From Colletotrichum lupini (lineage: Eukaryota > Ascomycota > Sordariomycetes > Glomerellales > Glomerellaceae), in the NCBI RefSeq assembly GCF_023278565.1, contig NC_064674.1, positions 372,001 through 436,000 on the forward strand: DNA of 64,000 bases. The letters are read 5' to 3'. Of this stretch, positions 24,516-34,942 are shown one piece after another. A model generated the notes under the pieces. The model was not told where the DNA came from, ran no database searches, and was given only the letters and a program-made list of their open reading frames with translations. The translations under genes and the position numbers were made by a program. Positions within the stretch are counted from its first letter, which is position 1. Each line of letters opens with the position of its first letter.

Positions 24516-25244
24516 TCAGTGACTTCTTTTCCAAGGTTTCTCTCGTAGGGCAAAGCAAAAGTCTAAAGTGGAGAACGAATCTAAGATAGCTCTGTAGAAG
24601 TTTTGTACTAGGGGCATATTATGTAACAATCTCCATCGACCATGTACCTTGAACAACGTCTTTTGCGAGGATATCATCTTCAAATCCATGAGCTGCCGAA
24701 TTTTCATTTCAAAACCACGCAGAGTTGAAACTTTCTTGGAATTCGCACCAGGCAGAACAGTGCTTACGAAATTTCCACATGCCGCACCATCCTTCTTGTC
24801 AAGTCTCCAATATTTCTTCGGGCCACAGCACGACGGATTTGAGGTGTTTGTAGAGTGTTCGATAACGCCAAAGGTTCTGAGAACGATTTTATACAAAGTC
24901 ACGGCCTTCTCTAGACCGAACTTTGCTTCTTTCAGACAACCCGTTGGCTGATGATAGCAGTGAGCAAGAATGCCGGCCTCAAACTCGCTTCTACTGATGG
25001 TGGAAGGAATCGTTTGCCCCGTAAACCTTCGCAACTTTGTCTTCCTCATAGTTTTGGGAGAAGCGGTCTTAGCCAACAGGTCTGATTGGTTGTCACGTTG
25101 GGATAGTGTATGCAAATGCTGCCGTTGTATAAATCTGAGTTCTGTTGCTCGCGTCTTGATAGAATCGGGCGGATGACTAGCATTGGCGACCAACAACTCG
25201 TTGAAGATAAAGCAAGTATCAGTAACTGACTCCATGGCCGGCAA
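24516..25244 (-). CDS. hypothetical ORF downstream of the kinase remnant
   Basis: The longest uninterrupted minus-strand frame of this region (about 242 codons), ending at 24516, with a high lysine/arginine content. Its N-terminal part (CFIFNELLVANASHPPDSIK) follows the kinase-like segment closely and in the same direction, so it may be the C-terminal region of one ancestral kinase-ankyrin gene. No domain recognised. Alternative: an open frame by chance within a pseudogene. Confidence 0.3.
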   Translation of the reverse strand: MPAMESVTDTCFIFNELLVANASHPPDSIKTRATELRFIQRQHLHTLSQRDNQSDLLAKTASPKTMRKTKLRRFTGQTIPSTISRSEFEAGILAHCYHQPTGCLKEAKFGLEKAVTLYKIVLRTFGVIEHSTNTSNPSCCGPKKYWRLDKKDGAACGNFVSTVLPGANSKKVSTLRGFEMKIRQLMDLKMISSQKTLFKVHGRWRLLHNMPLVQNFYRAILDSFSTLDFCFALREKPWKRSH

Positions 25245-25255
25245 ACCCAGAGCTT

Positions 25256-26400
25256 CCGACTCAATAAGAGTCTGTCACCCAATCGTTGCTCTCCGCTTGG
25301 ACATCGCCACTGGTTGGAAGATGATGGTGATGATCTATGGTCCAGGAGGCTAGGTTATCTGCTTCCTTGAGAGATTGCAGGTTTGACGCGAAGATAGCTT
25401 TCATGCCGTCAACAGTATGACTACTAGCTAGGAGAAATACCAGCGTAATACCAACAGAGAACATGTCAGTCTGAACCAAACCAATTCATCCCATCCTGAG
25501 AAACTGGGCTGCACATTCTGGCCAGCCACAGGAAAAAGTCTCAGAGGGGGGAGACATGAAAACTTACTTCGCTTCGCCGCATTGTGGATCCAAAGTCAGT
25601 GAGATTGGCTATATATCCTTTACCTGATGATATCTTGAAGAGGAAGCCTCATCAAAACTCCATGAAACATACCGGTGGTATGTAGCGTGTGAAGTCTCGA
25701 AGTTATATCCAAGAAAGGTCTGAGCCGCTCGCTCAGCGAAGAACTGTACACAACAAGATATCGCAAGGTTTCCGATTTAAGTGTCCTCCGGAAACAAAAT
25801 AGGTCATGGTTTATGTTGGTATTCACGTCAGCAAGGCAAGCCTTTCGACCGGTACGAGGCTTAATAATCGTGATATTAAACGGCGCATGTATAAAAAGAG
25901 GAAGTTAGTGGACAGAGCCCACGATTCCTCCGTTGGGTGTAAGTAAGTAAAAGGGCCGTTTGCACCGGCCCACCCACCTTCTGAATCCCCTCTTCTGCCC
26001 TCGATATTACAACAGTTCAGAACTTCCTGATGATAGCGTCTGTGTCCGTACGCCCTAACAATGTTGTCATGTCTCGCTGGTGGCTGGGTCTGCAGAATTT
26101 GATGCTAAATTGCTGAATACAGGAGAAGCTTGAAGGCTTGAAAGAACCTGCTATTTGACTCGATGTGAGATGCTTTGATAGACAGTGATCGCTGGAAGAG
26201 GCGGAGCTCGTCTAAGTCAACAGACTCATCCAGATCAGAAACAATCTGGCCAGCCAAGAACTTGCGCGAGACGAATGTGATGGAGAAGGGTGTGACTCCG
26301 AGAAGCTTTGTGGCCGAAGCATGTTCTACGGACCGAAGTGGATCGAGAGAAACACGAAGACATTCCCTGTCGTGCCTTGCTTGACGTTGGGTTGTCGTAC
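25256..26400 (-). pseudogene. protein kinase pseudogene, split by an S solo LTR
   Basis: Read on the minus strand, landmarks appear in kinase order. First comes ARHDNIVRAYG (N-lobe style, ~26050-26085). After the LTR come DITSRLHTLHTTGMFHGVL (catalytic-loop position, HGV where an active kinase has H-D or R-D, 25655-25710) and LTDFGSTMRRSE with the DFG triad at 25589-25597. A good 50-nt intron follows (GTAAGT at 25567, CCAG ending 25518), then TDMFSVGITLVFLLA (C-lobe helix F style). Breaks: a changed catalytic loop, a frame change between HGVL and DFG, a stop after the intron, and the LTR at 25814-26014. A fungal Ser/Thr kinase, probably linked to ankyrin repeats. Confidence 0.6.
25814..26014 (-). 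mobile_element. family S solo LTR with target duplication
   Basis: 201 bp from TGTTGG to CAACA, the complete S LTR in reverse orientation (the complement reads ...TTATTAAGCCTCGTACCGG.. then an end ..TACCAACA). It is flanked by GTTTA (25809-25813) and GTTCA (26015-26019), a 5-bp duplication with one transition. It lies between kinase segments and separates the N-lobe from the catalytic loop. Confidence 0.75.
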
Positions 26401-26756
26401 TGCGTGGACGAAAGACAATAAGTTAAATGCATCCGCTCGAGTTGGGAAGACTGCACCTTTGCCTTCCGTTCTGTGGCTATAACCAAAATATTCCGAGTCC
26501 ATTTGCCGAGTGATCATCCGCCTGTTGGAGAGAGGATGGACTGGGCGGATTCAGGCGTAAAAGGAGGAAGACAACCTCGCAAGGCACCCCACGGTGATAA
26601 AGGCGACTTGGGGTAGAAGGTTCGCTTGTAAGGGGGAGAAAGTGGCGTTGAAAGGCTTCGCAAGGCATTCAACGGTATCTAGTGTAGGTAATTGCAGGCG
26701 AAGCGGTCCAACGAGTCAAAAGATTTGCGGCTACGGGCGGATCAGCGTTGCACTCA

Positions 26757-26975
26757 CTATGTCAAGGTGCAGTCAGCTCCCGAACAATGAAAAGACCCGA
26801 AATACTGCTTCAAATAAAGGGGGAGCAAGCCAAGATCTTGGAACGGTGTTAGGAAAAAGCCAACACCGTATTGCTCACATCCTGCATGGTTCAGTTCTCG
26901 ACATTGTGTGCCGCTCAAAAAAAGCGCGATAACATCTTGCAGCGCCAATTGCGCTGGAGTTTCCCCACACGCTCG
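26757..26975 (-). pseudogene. ankyrin-type fragment
   Basis: Minus-strand frame with GETPAQLALQDVIALFLSGT, a characteristic capping-repeat style (GETPAQLA), then sequence with no clear domain before the stop at 26757. Upstream it abuts family S copy B, so the 5' part has been lost or displaced. Confidence 0.4.
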
Positions 26976-26979
26976 CCGT

Positions 26980-27915
26980 GGAAGAATTTCACCTTATCCA
27001 CCTCTTTCAGCTATGAGTCGACCTCGCTATGAAAGGGTCACTTCGACAAACTTCTTTTCTGCCAGAATTACCTGTAGAAAGAGCATCCTCTGACACACCC
27101 TTTAGCGTTCCAATTCACCAAACGACCTCCTTCCGCCTGAAAACGAGCTCTCCGCAAAAGTGTCATTTTGACAAGCCCTTTTCTTTTTCCTTTCCAGAAT
27201 TGTTCCATGCGGAAATAGCTCCTTCGGCGAGTCTCTTGGTCCGTCAGACCAATGGTTGCTGAGAGAGGGCGTCCCGTCTCAAAACGCCTGCTTCGACTTC
27301 TTCCGCCCAAGCTCGCTGCGGAAGGGTTTCCCCCTTCTACACCACCGCCGAGATCCAACAGTCGCCCGTATCCTCAACTGCCTCGTCTTTTCCAGGGCAA
27401 CACTCCGGTCTCAAAGAAGTACCTGCCCAACGCGCGTACCTTCTGCTTGCCGAGAAATTATGGGCAGCCTAGGCTCCTCGTTTTCCCGTCTTTATAGCCC
27501 CTCGCCAAACGGCAAGTATGGAAAGTGGCTACACAAAGAGAAACGTATCAGTATTCCCCATCACTTGAACCCACACACTTCATCTAGCCCCTTCAATGGC
27601 AAGGTCAGCAGTCACAAGCACTTCCGCCAAACCACTTTCATCTACCGCAGCTACCTCGACGACTCACTAATACTTCCTCCAATTAAATCTGCAGTCAAAC
27701 CCACCTCTAGCTAGTTCGACGGCACCTCGGCTTCTCCTTAGCCAATCCGACGGCACTTGCTCTGGCCAATCCAACGACGATGCCTCCTTCAGCCACCTCA
27801 ACGGCAATGGTAAGGGCAAGAATAAGGCCATCTTATGGGTAGTTGGGATAGCTGCATACTACAGGCGGCAAGTCGCCCAGCGAATGTATGCGCCTCTCGG
27901 GCTTCGGCTTGGAGA
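26980..27915 (+). repeat. family S internal region, copy B
   Basis: Co-linear with copies A and C: AAAGGGTCACTTCGACAAAC (27029-27048), CTACACCACCGCCGAGATCC (27338-27357), AGCTAGTTCGACGGCACCTC (27709-27728), and the AYYRRQVAQRMYAPLGL block at ~27855-27905. Both LTRs are absent; the match stops abruptly near 27915. Confidence 0.65.
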
Positions 27916-29309
27916 GACAACCCTTCCACATTTCATAATATTTGGGTGGGTGAGTATAGGGGGTATACGGGGGAGACCAGGGTGTACAGGAACAAGTATT
28001 GGTGAGAAGCGACAGGTCTCATGGGGAAGATGTTCCCACGAGGAAACTGCCGCTGCGTCAACGACACTTAGAAACTGGGATACATGGTATACGGGTTGGG
28101 AACCTCCCTCCGAGTCGACACCATCCAGAAGCCATGGTCATCCTAGTTTCCGACCAGCCACTGGGGCCACTCGGACGGTGCTCCAAGGTGTATGAGCTTC
28201 ATTTTTCATTTTTCTTTTGGCGTGATTATTTTAGATTTTGGGCGCGGTAATTGAGAACCACGGGTCATCCAAGCAGACAATATTGGTAGGTACCCGTAAG
28301 ATCTTCGTCGAGAAGGCCATTCCCAACTTGCGATCAATTGTGGGCGAGGCTTATGCAGGTGCCGTCTGGTCTGCCTTGATGCTTTATCAGATAGTCTTGC
28401 GAAGCTGTCACTCCATCAGGCATTCTCGAGAAATGTTGCGAGCCAATTGGACGTTTGTTTAATTTGAGAGATTCGGGCACAACGCGACAAGTCATGTTAA
28501 AGCATTGCATAGCGGTTCAAAATAGGTAATTAGTGAGGAGGATGCTGGTTCGTTCATCCCCCAGTGTTAATTTGAGATCAGTGTCCTAACGTCTGTTCAG
28601 GTGTCAAACCAATACAGCTCGCCTTGCTCACCTGTAGAACAAACGGGCCAAGCTTCAAGCAGCCATAACAGAGTGAGTTCGCGAGTGAGGCGACAGCACT
28701 ACGAGGACGAAGTGACGCGCCACAAGGACCTACGCAACCGGGTATTGTTTCTTCGCAACAAAAACGAGTCCGCCCTGGTAGTAATTCATGATCATGAACT
28801 TGGTGCGCCTATCGTTGAGACCGACTGGCATTAGTAGACTTTGATTAAAATCGGCGGTTTCCAGAATGGGGTCCGTATGGACAATGAGAAAACAACTCCA
28901 TGCAGCCCAGGGCAAGATACGTCGAACCAGTGTTTCCCATATAGCTAATCTTGACGAGATCATGGGAATCTGGCATGACAGTTGAACCACTCAAACTCAA
29001 CGTCTGGGCAGGATAGTGGCGACGCGGGAAGCTAAAGAGATTCTCAACCAGCTTTGTAAGGAGATCCAGGTCGTGATGTGTTCTTGAAAAACCCATTCCA
29101 TACCTTGCGTCGGGAAAGGGGTTGGTGTTCCCGGATTGCCTTGACGTCTAACGTTCTAACTCCTAACATCCCCACGGCCTGTCCCAGCGGCCCAACGTCT
29201 AACGGTCCAACAGTCCAGCCGTCCAACGGTCTCCATCACGTGGGCCACGAAGGGCGCAAAGACAGTGGGCAGTAGGAAGCCCATTCATGGAAATTATGTG
29301 TGTGTCTGT
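27916..29309. other. unassigned coding-like frames
   Basis: Three frames look somewhat protein-like: 28238-28462 + (KIFVEKAIPNLRSIVGEAYA), 28601-28834 + (SRVRRQHYEDEVTRHKDLR), and 28730-28990 - (LMPVGLNDRRTKFMIMNYYQ). The last two overlap on opposite strands, so at most one is real. No domain or splice evidence. Confidence 0.3.
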
Positions 29310-29660
29310 CCTACCAAGTGTCCCAGGACGTCAAGGTTGCCAAAGGTCGTCTTGCTAAAGGGAGCTTTTCTGAGGCGGTCAGAGGCCTGGCGGTCGGTCT
29401 GGCAGCTGGAGGCTTGTCGAAATGTCCTTTGCTGAGGGCTTGTTGACGGAGCTCTTTCCACGGGTAATTCTGACAGGAAAAAGGATGGTGCATCGGTCCT
29501 CCCGCGGTGGGCTTTGGTGGAAGAAGGTCTGTGTGATGACATGCACTATTCCGTAATGGGTATATGGAAGGAGGAGGTTGGCGGACAGAGCACACTATCC
29601 CTGCTTGCGTACAATGGAAGGCGGAAGGTGCAACGGCTCGAATATCTTTATATATGATCA
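29310..29660 (-). repeat. family S fragment, reverse orientation
   Basis: The reverse complement contains the S LTR core (GTGCTCTGTCCGCCAACCTC, TCCTTCCATATACCC) next to internal modules (ATTTCGACAAGCCTCCAGCT). A truncated inverted copy. Confidence 0.6.
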
Positions 29661-30752
29661 CTCTATCGTACTGTATTCCGAGTCCCCTTTTCTAACGTCA
29701 CTAGGCACCTTTTCAATACGACCTCTGTCCTTGCCTTGAACCGATTGCAACTCACCCGCACTTGAATGTAGTGTGGAGCGAGGTCTCGAAAGCTTCAGTT
29801 TGGAATACCGTCGGACATTTGTTATGACCATCTCCGGGCTTTTTGAGACGAATGCGGATTCCCTAGCACTGTTGACTTCCAGAATCTAATTACTAATCAG
29901 TTTTAGACTGATGACCACACGCCCAGGAACATTCATCAAGTTGATAAACATCACCAATTTGGGCCCTTGCATTCCCGAGGCATTGTTTGAATCTACGCCG
30001 CCCATCTTACCATTCTAAACCAGCATGCACTAACTGTCATCCAGGGGAAGTAACATTCACCATTAGGGCGCTCGTGTAGTAACTACGGAATCACCACAAA
30101 TCACTACTACTGAATACCTCGATTACTGTCGCTTCTTCAATCCAGCCCCTAGCTCCTTAAGAGTAGGCATTCTCAAGCGATGTCAAGTCTTCCAAGGTCT
30201 GACCTGGGACAACAGATTCGCCCGTCCAGTAGCCGCTTGGCCAGTCTTCAGCATTCACGAGCTCCTCTTCCGCTCAAACCAACCAGAATTCAGAACCCAT
30301 AATACTGGTCATATCCCGCTGCCAAGTGAGCATTGGGTTATAGAAGTCGAATTCTACACGTCTGGCCGCCATCATCCAGGGCCGTCGACAGCTCTCCCCC
30401 CGTGCGCATAATATCAACACGGACAAATTGACCTCTCGTCCCTCATCAGCTTCACTGGCACGACCCCAATGGCCCTGTGATAAGAACACCAACACAACCA
30501 AATTATCGTGCACCACCTCCTTTCGCTGCACCGTCAAGAGGCTCACGAGGCTGATTTCCAAGACACCCCCCCCTCCCCCCCAAACCCCACCGTCTGCACA
30601 ATAATCGGCTACTTTGCACCCCGGGAACTCAGAATCGCTAATGGAGACGGGTCTTTGGGGTCGTGAGAATACTGGCAGCTCTTCAGAACCAAACTCTCAC
30701 TTCTACGTGGATGTAGACAAAAGGAAAGCCACAGTGAGGACACACCGGTGGG
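29661..30752. other. no convincing feature
   Basis: GC-normal, short frames only. A run of C (CCCCCCCTCCCCCCC) at about 30565-30580. Nothing recognisable. Confidence 0.4.
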
Positions 30753-32340
30753 TGTTGAAATATTGACGGATTCGAAAGGTAAAAGGCCGTTGTAAACAGC
30801 CCTTCCACCCAACTATCTTATGCCAAACGGAGGATTCGTGGGCTCTGCCAACTCAATTCCTCCTTCCACCTCCATACGCAGTCCCAATATATCGATGATT
30901 GCACTTCGTGCCAGCCGTACGGTTGCCCTGCTGACGTGTTTACAAACACTGAGTAGTGCTTGGAATGATCCTGATTCGTATGTCTAGAATGGATGAGTGG
31001 TAGGTTCCGTCATATGTCAGCTAGGGCACGATCAACTGAAGAGACAGTTCCGAAAGAAGAGCAGAGCCAGCTCTTTTGCCTAGCAATTTAGGTGACTGAG
31101 ACCCACTGGTAAGATCACGATCGACTCTGTGCTAATATCAACCTCGACTGCGGCGGCTAGACGGAAGCTTCGAGAATGCGTTTTATCATGCAGACCTCCG
31201 CTACAAGTCCACCGTGGAAGGGTCACTTCGCTAAGCCCGCAGCCCGCCAGACCGCTAGCAGCTGAGAGAGGGCGTTCCAATACGCCTACTTTGACTTCCC
31301 TCCGCCTGCTCGCTGCGGAAAGATTTCACCCTCCTACACCACCGCCGAGATCCAACAGCGAACAAACGCCCGGATCTCCAGCTTTCACCAAGTCTCTTCA
31401 AGGGCAACCATACGGGTTGAACAAAGGTCTACCCACTACGGTCATTCCCCATTTGTTGTTACGTACTTACGGTCACCTCAGATCCTCGACTTTCCACGCC
31501 TTTGTGACACCTCGAAAAACGGCAAGTGCCTCGCAAAAAGTAGCAGGATTTCCCATCAGTACGACAACCGCAGTTCCCGGGCACTCTCGCTTCCCAGCCA
31601 CGTCGACGGCACTTCCACTTCCTCCGGCCACTTCGACGGCAAGCACACCCACCTCCCCCCTTCAAAGCGACCCCGATGGGTATTCCCCCTTCAGGCAACC
31701 CGACGGTAAATGCCACAAGCCACTTACACGCCTGGTTGAGACAGCAGCATACTGCAGGCATACAACTGCTCAGAGAACGTATACGCCTCTCGGGCTTCCG
31801 CTTAGAGAGAAACGCACGTGTTCAGGGCGCAATCAGACCGACAGAAAGCCCTTTTTTAACCAGAGTGATATAATACACGTTGGAGTCGTCTCGTCGATTT
31901 CAGAGGGGTTGGGAGAATGGAGTTTGATAAGTTGGAGCATTAGGGGATGATTAGGGCAATGGGACTTTCGAACTTTGGTACAACAATTACAGTGGAAGCT
32001 ATGCCGAATTTCTGGTAGTTAGTTTTTGGCAGTTCTGGATGGAGGGAACAATACCACTGGATTCAAAGGGTGTACGAAGCCACGATCTCGCCTGAACCCG
32101 CTGCCTTTCGTCTACGGCTTGGACACTGCGAGTGTCCGAAAATTGATGGCAGGGAATGGAATTCGAAAAGTCATCCGGTCGTTGTAAATGGGCCCATCCA
32201 CATCCACTCACACCCAACGGAGGATTCGTGGGTTCTGCCCAACAACTTCCTCCTTTCATATACATATGCACTTCAAAACCAGATTATTGAGCTTCGTACC
32301 GGCTGAAAGACTTGTCCTGCTGACATTGATATCTACAAAG
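30753..32340 (+). mobile_element. family S element, copy C, with both LTRs
   Basis: The most complete copy: left LTR 30753-30948 (TGTTGAAATATTGACGG to TTTACAAACA), primer-binding-site-like CTGAGTAGTGCTTGGAA right after it, ~1.18 kb internal region, and right LTR 32133-32340 (TGTCCGAAAATTGATGG to ..ATCTACAAA). The total of ~1.6 kb is far too short for gag-pol, and no reverse transcriptase or integrase motif is present, so it is non-autonomous. The LTRs have diverged considerably and no target duplication is visible: an old insertion, with no RIP saturation. Confidence 0.75.
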
Positions 32341-32861
32341 AGCTTTCGAAACATTATGAAGATAGGTGGGAGCGACTCCTTCGAACTTGCACAAAATCTG
32401 GACAGCTTTCGACCCCTGTTCTGCCACCGCCAGACGAAAAGCCACATGGTAGAGCCCAACTCGGCCAAGACGAGGGGTTCAGAAAGAAGCGTCGCCAAGA
32501 CGCGAACTCGAAGTCACCTCTAATGCGCAACTTTATGCTGGGCCCAGCATACATGTGTCACTTTCATGCTCGTTTTAAGAAGCCCACGCCCCAAGACTCA
32601 CTCAGGTGGACGAGACACATTGAGTTGCAGCCTAATCATCGCACATCAGGTGTAGGGAATATCCTATCCAAACAAATTTCTTGGGCCTCATTCCTTTCTC
32701 GGTTCCTTTTCTGCAAGGCTGCTATCATGGACCGGGTGGAATCCAGCTTCTATCACAAGTGGACGGCATCCCTCCAGAGAATCATGACTCCCATCCATAA
32801 GCTGGCCTTGAAAACTCCTCAGTATACCGCGGAGGCTAGACAGCTTCACTGGAATGTTTAG
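32307..32861 (+). pseudogene. 5'-truncated ORF downstream of the S element
   Basis: An uninterrupted frame of ~185 codons that starts in the last bases of the S LTR and ends at a stop before 32862. It has strongly protein-like composition: KHYEDRWERLLRTCTKSG, a basic patch FRKKRRQDANSK, and KWTASLQRIMTPIHKLALK. The first in-frame ATG is at 32523; everything upstream lacks an initiator, as if an older gene was cut at its 5' side when the S element inserted. Family not recognised. If the LTR drives transcription, a product from Met 32523 (112 residues) is possible. Confidence 0.4.
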
Positions 32862-33189
32862 GTTGGTCGGGCTGTTGAAAGTTGATAGAGGGGTCACTGG
32901 TGGCTTCAGCGGTGCCTTTGACTCCCAGTCGAATTAGGCCTTCAATCCGACAGCTTGAGCTGGCTGAACTGGCCCAGATGTTGTCGGTATAATCGCTATC
33001 GTCTCAGGCGGAGCCGGAGCGGGCTGCCGGATGTTCCCCTCTGCTTTCAAGTTGTAGCCTTTGGGTACATGTTTCGAGTTTTGGAAATCCATATTAGACT
33101 CCCTGTTAACTCCAACTGTCTTCGAGTGCACCTCCTCCCAAAGCTTATGAGCGCGCTGTTGGGTAACGCCACTAGAAAATCTAGATCCG

Positions 33190-34100
33190 TGGTCTCCTCG
33201 CTAGGAATGATTGCGAACGCGACGTGAAGGGTCTCTCTCTCAAGGAGATCAAATGCCGCTCCGACCTAGCTGAATCCTTTTATGGTCATGTCCTTGGCAT
33301 GGTGTCTGGACTGATTCAACCGATGAAGAATGTAGATGAGCAATCCACCCCGCCCGTCAAATCTTTGTGTATCAGCTAAAAAGACGTGTCGAATTTTCGG
33401 CGTACGTGCAGGGTAACAGAGGAAGGATACGTATAATTGAGGTCAGAGAAAAATGCTATTAGTCTGCCGAGCCGCCAGAGTTACGGTGTATTCAGGGATG
33501 CCACGGTTACCAAACTACCCTTCATCAACGAGGCTCCCGGAATCCGAACGCATGAGGCCCAGAATAGCTTGGAAGTTATCCTATGTGATCAGCGTCGAGA
33601 AAGCCAATGGCTCTAGGTAGCTTTGGGAGAATAAGAAGCATTCGGCAGTTGCTATTGCATTGAACAAGATGACCAGCAAAGTCTAGTGATCAGTGCATTC
33701 GTCGATTCCGTCAATAAGAATGTACACGGGACGCGCTTGAACTAGCAGGGTCAAGGCGTTAAGAACATCTTAGGACGATGTTTCCAGCTGGCTCATTCCC
33801 ATGATCCCTTTAAGGACAGCTAGTGAACCAAGAATCAGGTGTTGTCTTGTAGAGCGCTTGTTAGTTGTGTGGCAACTGCGCGAAGACAGACTGGCGATTC
33901 GCAGCTGTTTATGATACTCGACGTTCGGTTGAAGTGGTAGAAGGCTGTGATTGGCAACTTGACGTTTTCGTCGTCACTAACAGGAGCTCTCTCCTGCAAG
34001 CCCTCGATAATAGTACTTGAAAGAACGGTTATGTCATATCTTGGCTTCGCTCCAAGCGTTCAATCAGCATCCCGGTCCGATCTGTTGTTTGAGTAATAAA
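33190..34100 (-). pseudogene. NACHT-type NTPase (NLR-like) pseudogene
   Basis: On the minus strand ~33695-33721 encodes ILIDGIDEC, a Walker B/NACHT signature, preceded by VLNALTLLVQARPVY. Upstream (~33930-33960) LPITAFYHFNRTSSIINS matches the region between Walker A and B where these proteins carry a F/Y-rich strand, and STIIEGLQERAP (~34010-34030) is what normally follows the P-loop. The P-loop itself is not readable. Stops follow DECTDH and CSALQDNT-like segments, and frames shift. Fungal NACHT proteins act in non-self recognition and cell-death signalling; this copy is dead. Confidence 0.6.
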
Positions 34101-34737
34101 AGAAGCTCCCCTTACCTTGAACTAGGTATCTGGATGTTCGACACTTACTGACTATCTGCTCTCAAACTTCCGTCATCAAATAGAGCATCTATCTAGAGTA
34201 TAGTTCGATCGAGGCTTAAGAACCACTCCTCAGACATTCCTTGTCTCCTTCTTCTTGCGTTATCATAGATGATGCGGAAACCTGATCCGTTCATCGGTTC
34301 CTTAAGGCAGACGACTGCCGCTCTACGATGAGATCATGTTAACACAGAGCTTCTCACCGTCACTTAAAAACTTCGGAAATATTCAACCTTTGGAATTTGC
34401 CAGCAACCCATCTGCTGCATGGGCAGATAGAGCATCTACGTTCGTAAAGGAATGAGAGCAATACGCCTGGAAGGCGCAAGGATAGTCTCTGGGCCTCGGT
34501 CTTACAAGAAGCATCATCTTACCATCATGCAGTGCCATTTCCTGCCGTAAAGTTGCCTCGTGCCTGATAATTTGATTAAGAAGATGTTAAAAAGATGTCA
34601 AACTCTATCTTTGAAGGGTGAACAAAGCGAGCGATCAATAAGTGCCACCCGCTCTTTCCACTGAGCTATGGCGAGCGTCATAGAAAATTTGCATCTTATC
34701 ATCAGTCTCGACCCCGGAGTTGTTCAAATGCTACACC
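34101..34737. other. short stretch left of Copia-2
   Basis: No coding signal. Contains one tRNA-like fragment at 34630-34676 and ends at the ACACC target duplication of Copia-2. Confidence 0.4.
34630..34676 (-). pseudogene. tRNA 5'-half remnant
   Basis: The minus strand reads CTCGCCATAGCTCAGTGGAA AGAGC: an A box TAGCTCAGTGG at 34658-34668 with a perfect D arm (GCTC/GAGC). The anticodon stem 5' strand GGTGG has no partner, and no B box follows. It is a truncated tRNA-like fragment, and tRNA identity cannot be decided. Confidence 0.4.
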
Positions 34738-34942
34738 TATTAGTATCCCTATTACAGGGTAGTTAGTTCGAACCGTAGTTGACGAAGAGATTAATTGAAC
34801 TATATGAATATCTACGTAGTAAGTATAAAAAGGAGGTTCTAACCGTAGGTTAATCTAGCTATAATAATCGTAAATAGGGCCCCTAATTAGCCCCTATATA
34901 GTCGGCTATATACTACGGTCGAATTAGACTTCTAATCCGATA
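34738..34942 (-). repeat. Copia-2 left LTR (3' LTR of the element)
   Basis: 205 bp, TATTAGTATCCC to TCCGATA. The original TGTTGGTATCCC...TCCGACA is preserved in the solo LTR at 54421-54622. The half nearer the element body is more mutated. Confidence 0.9.
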
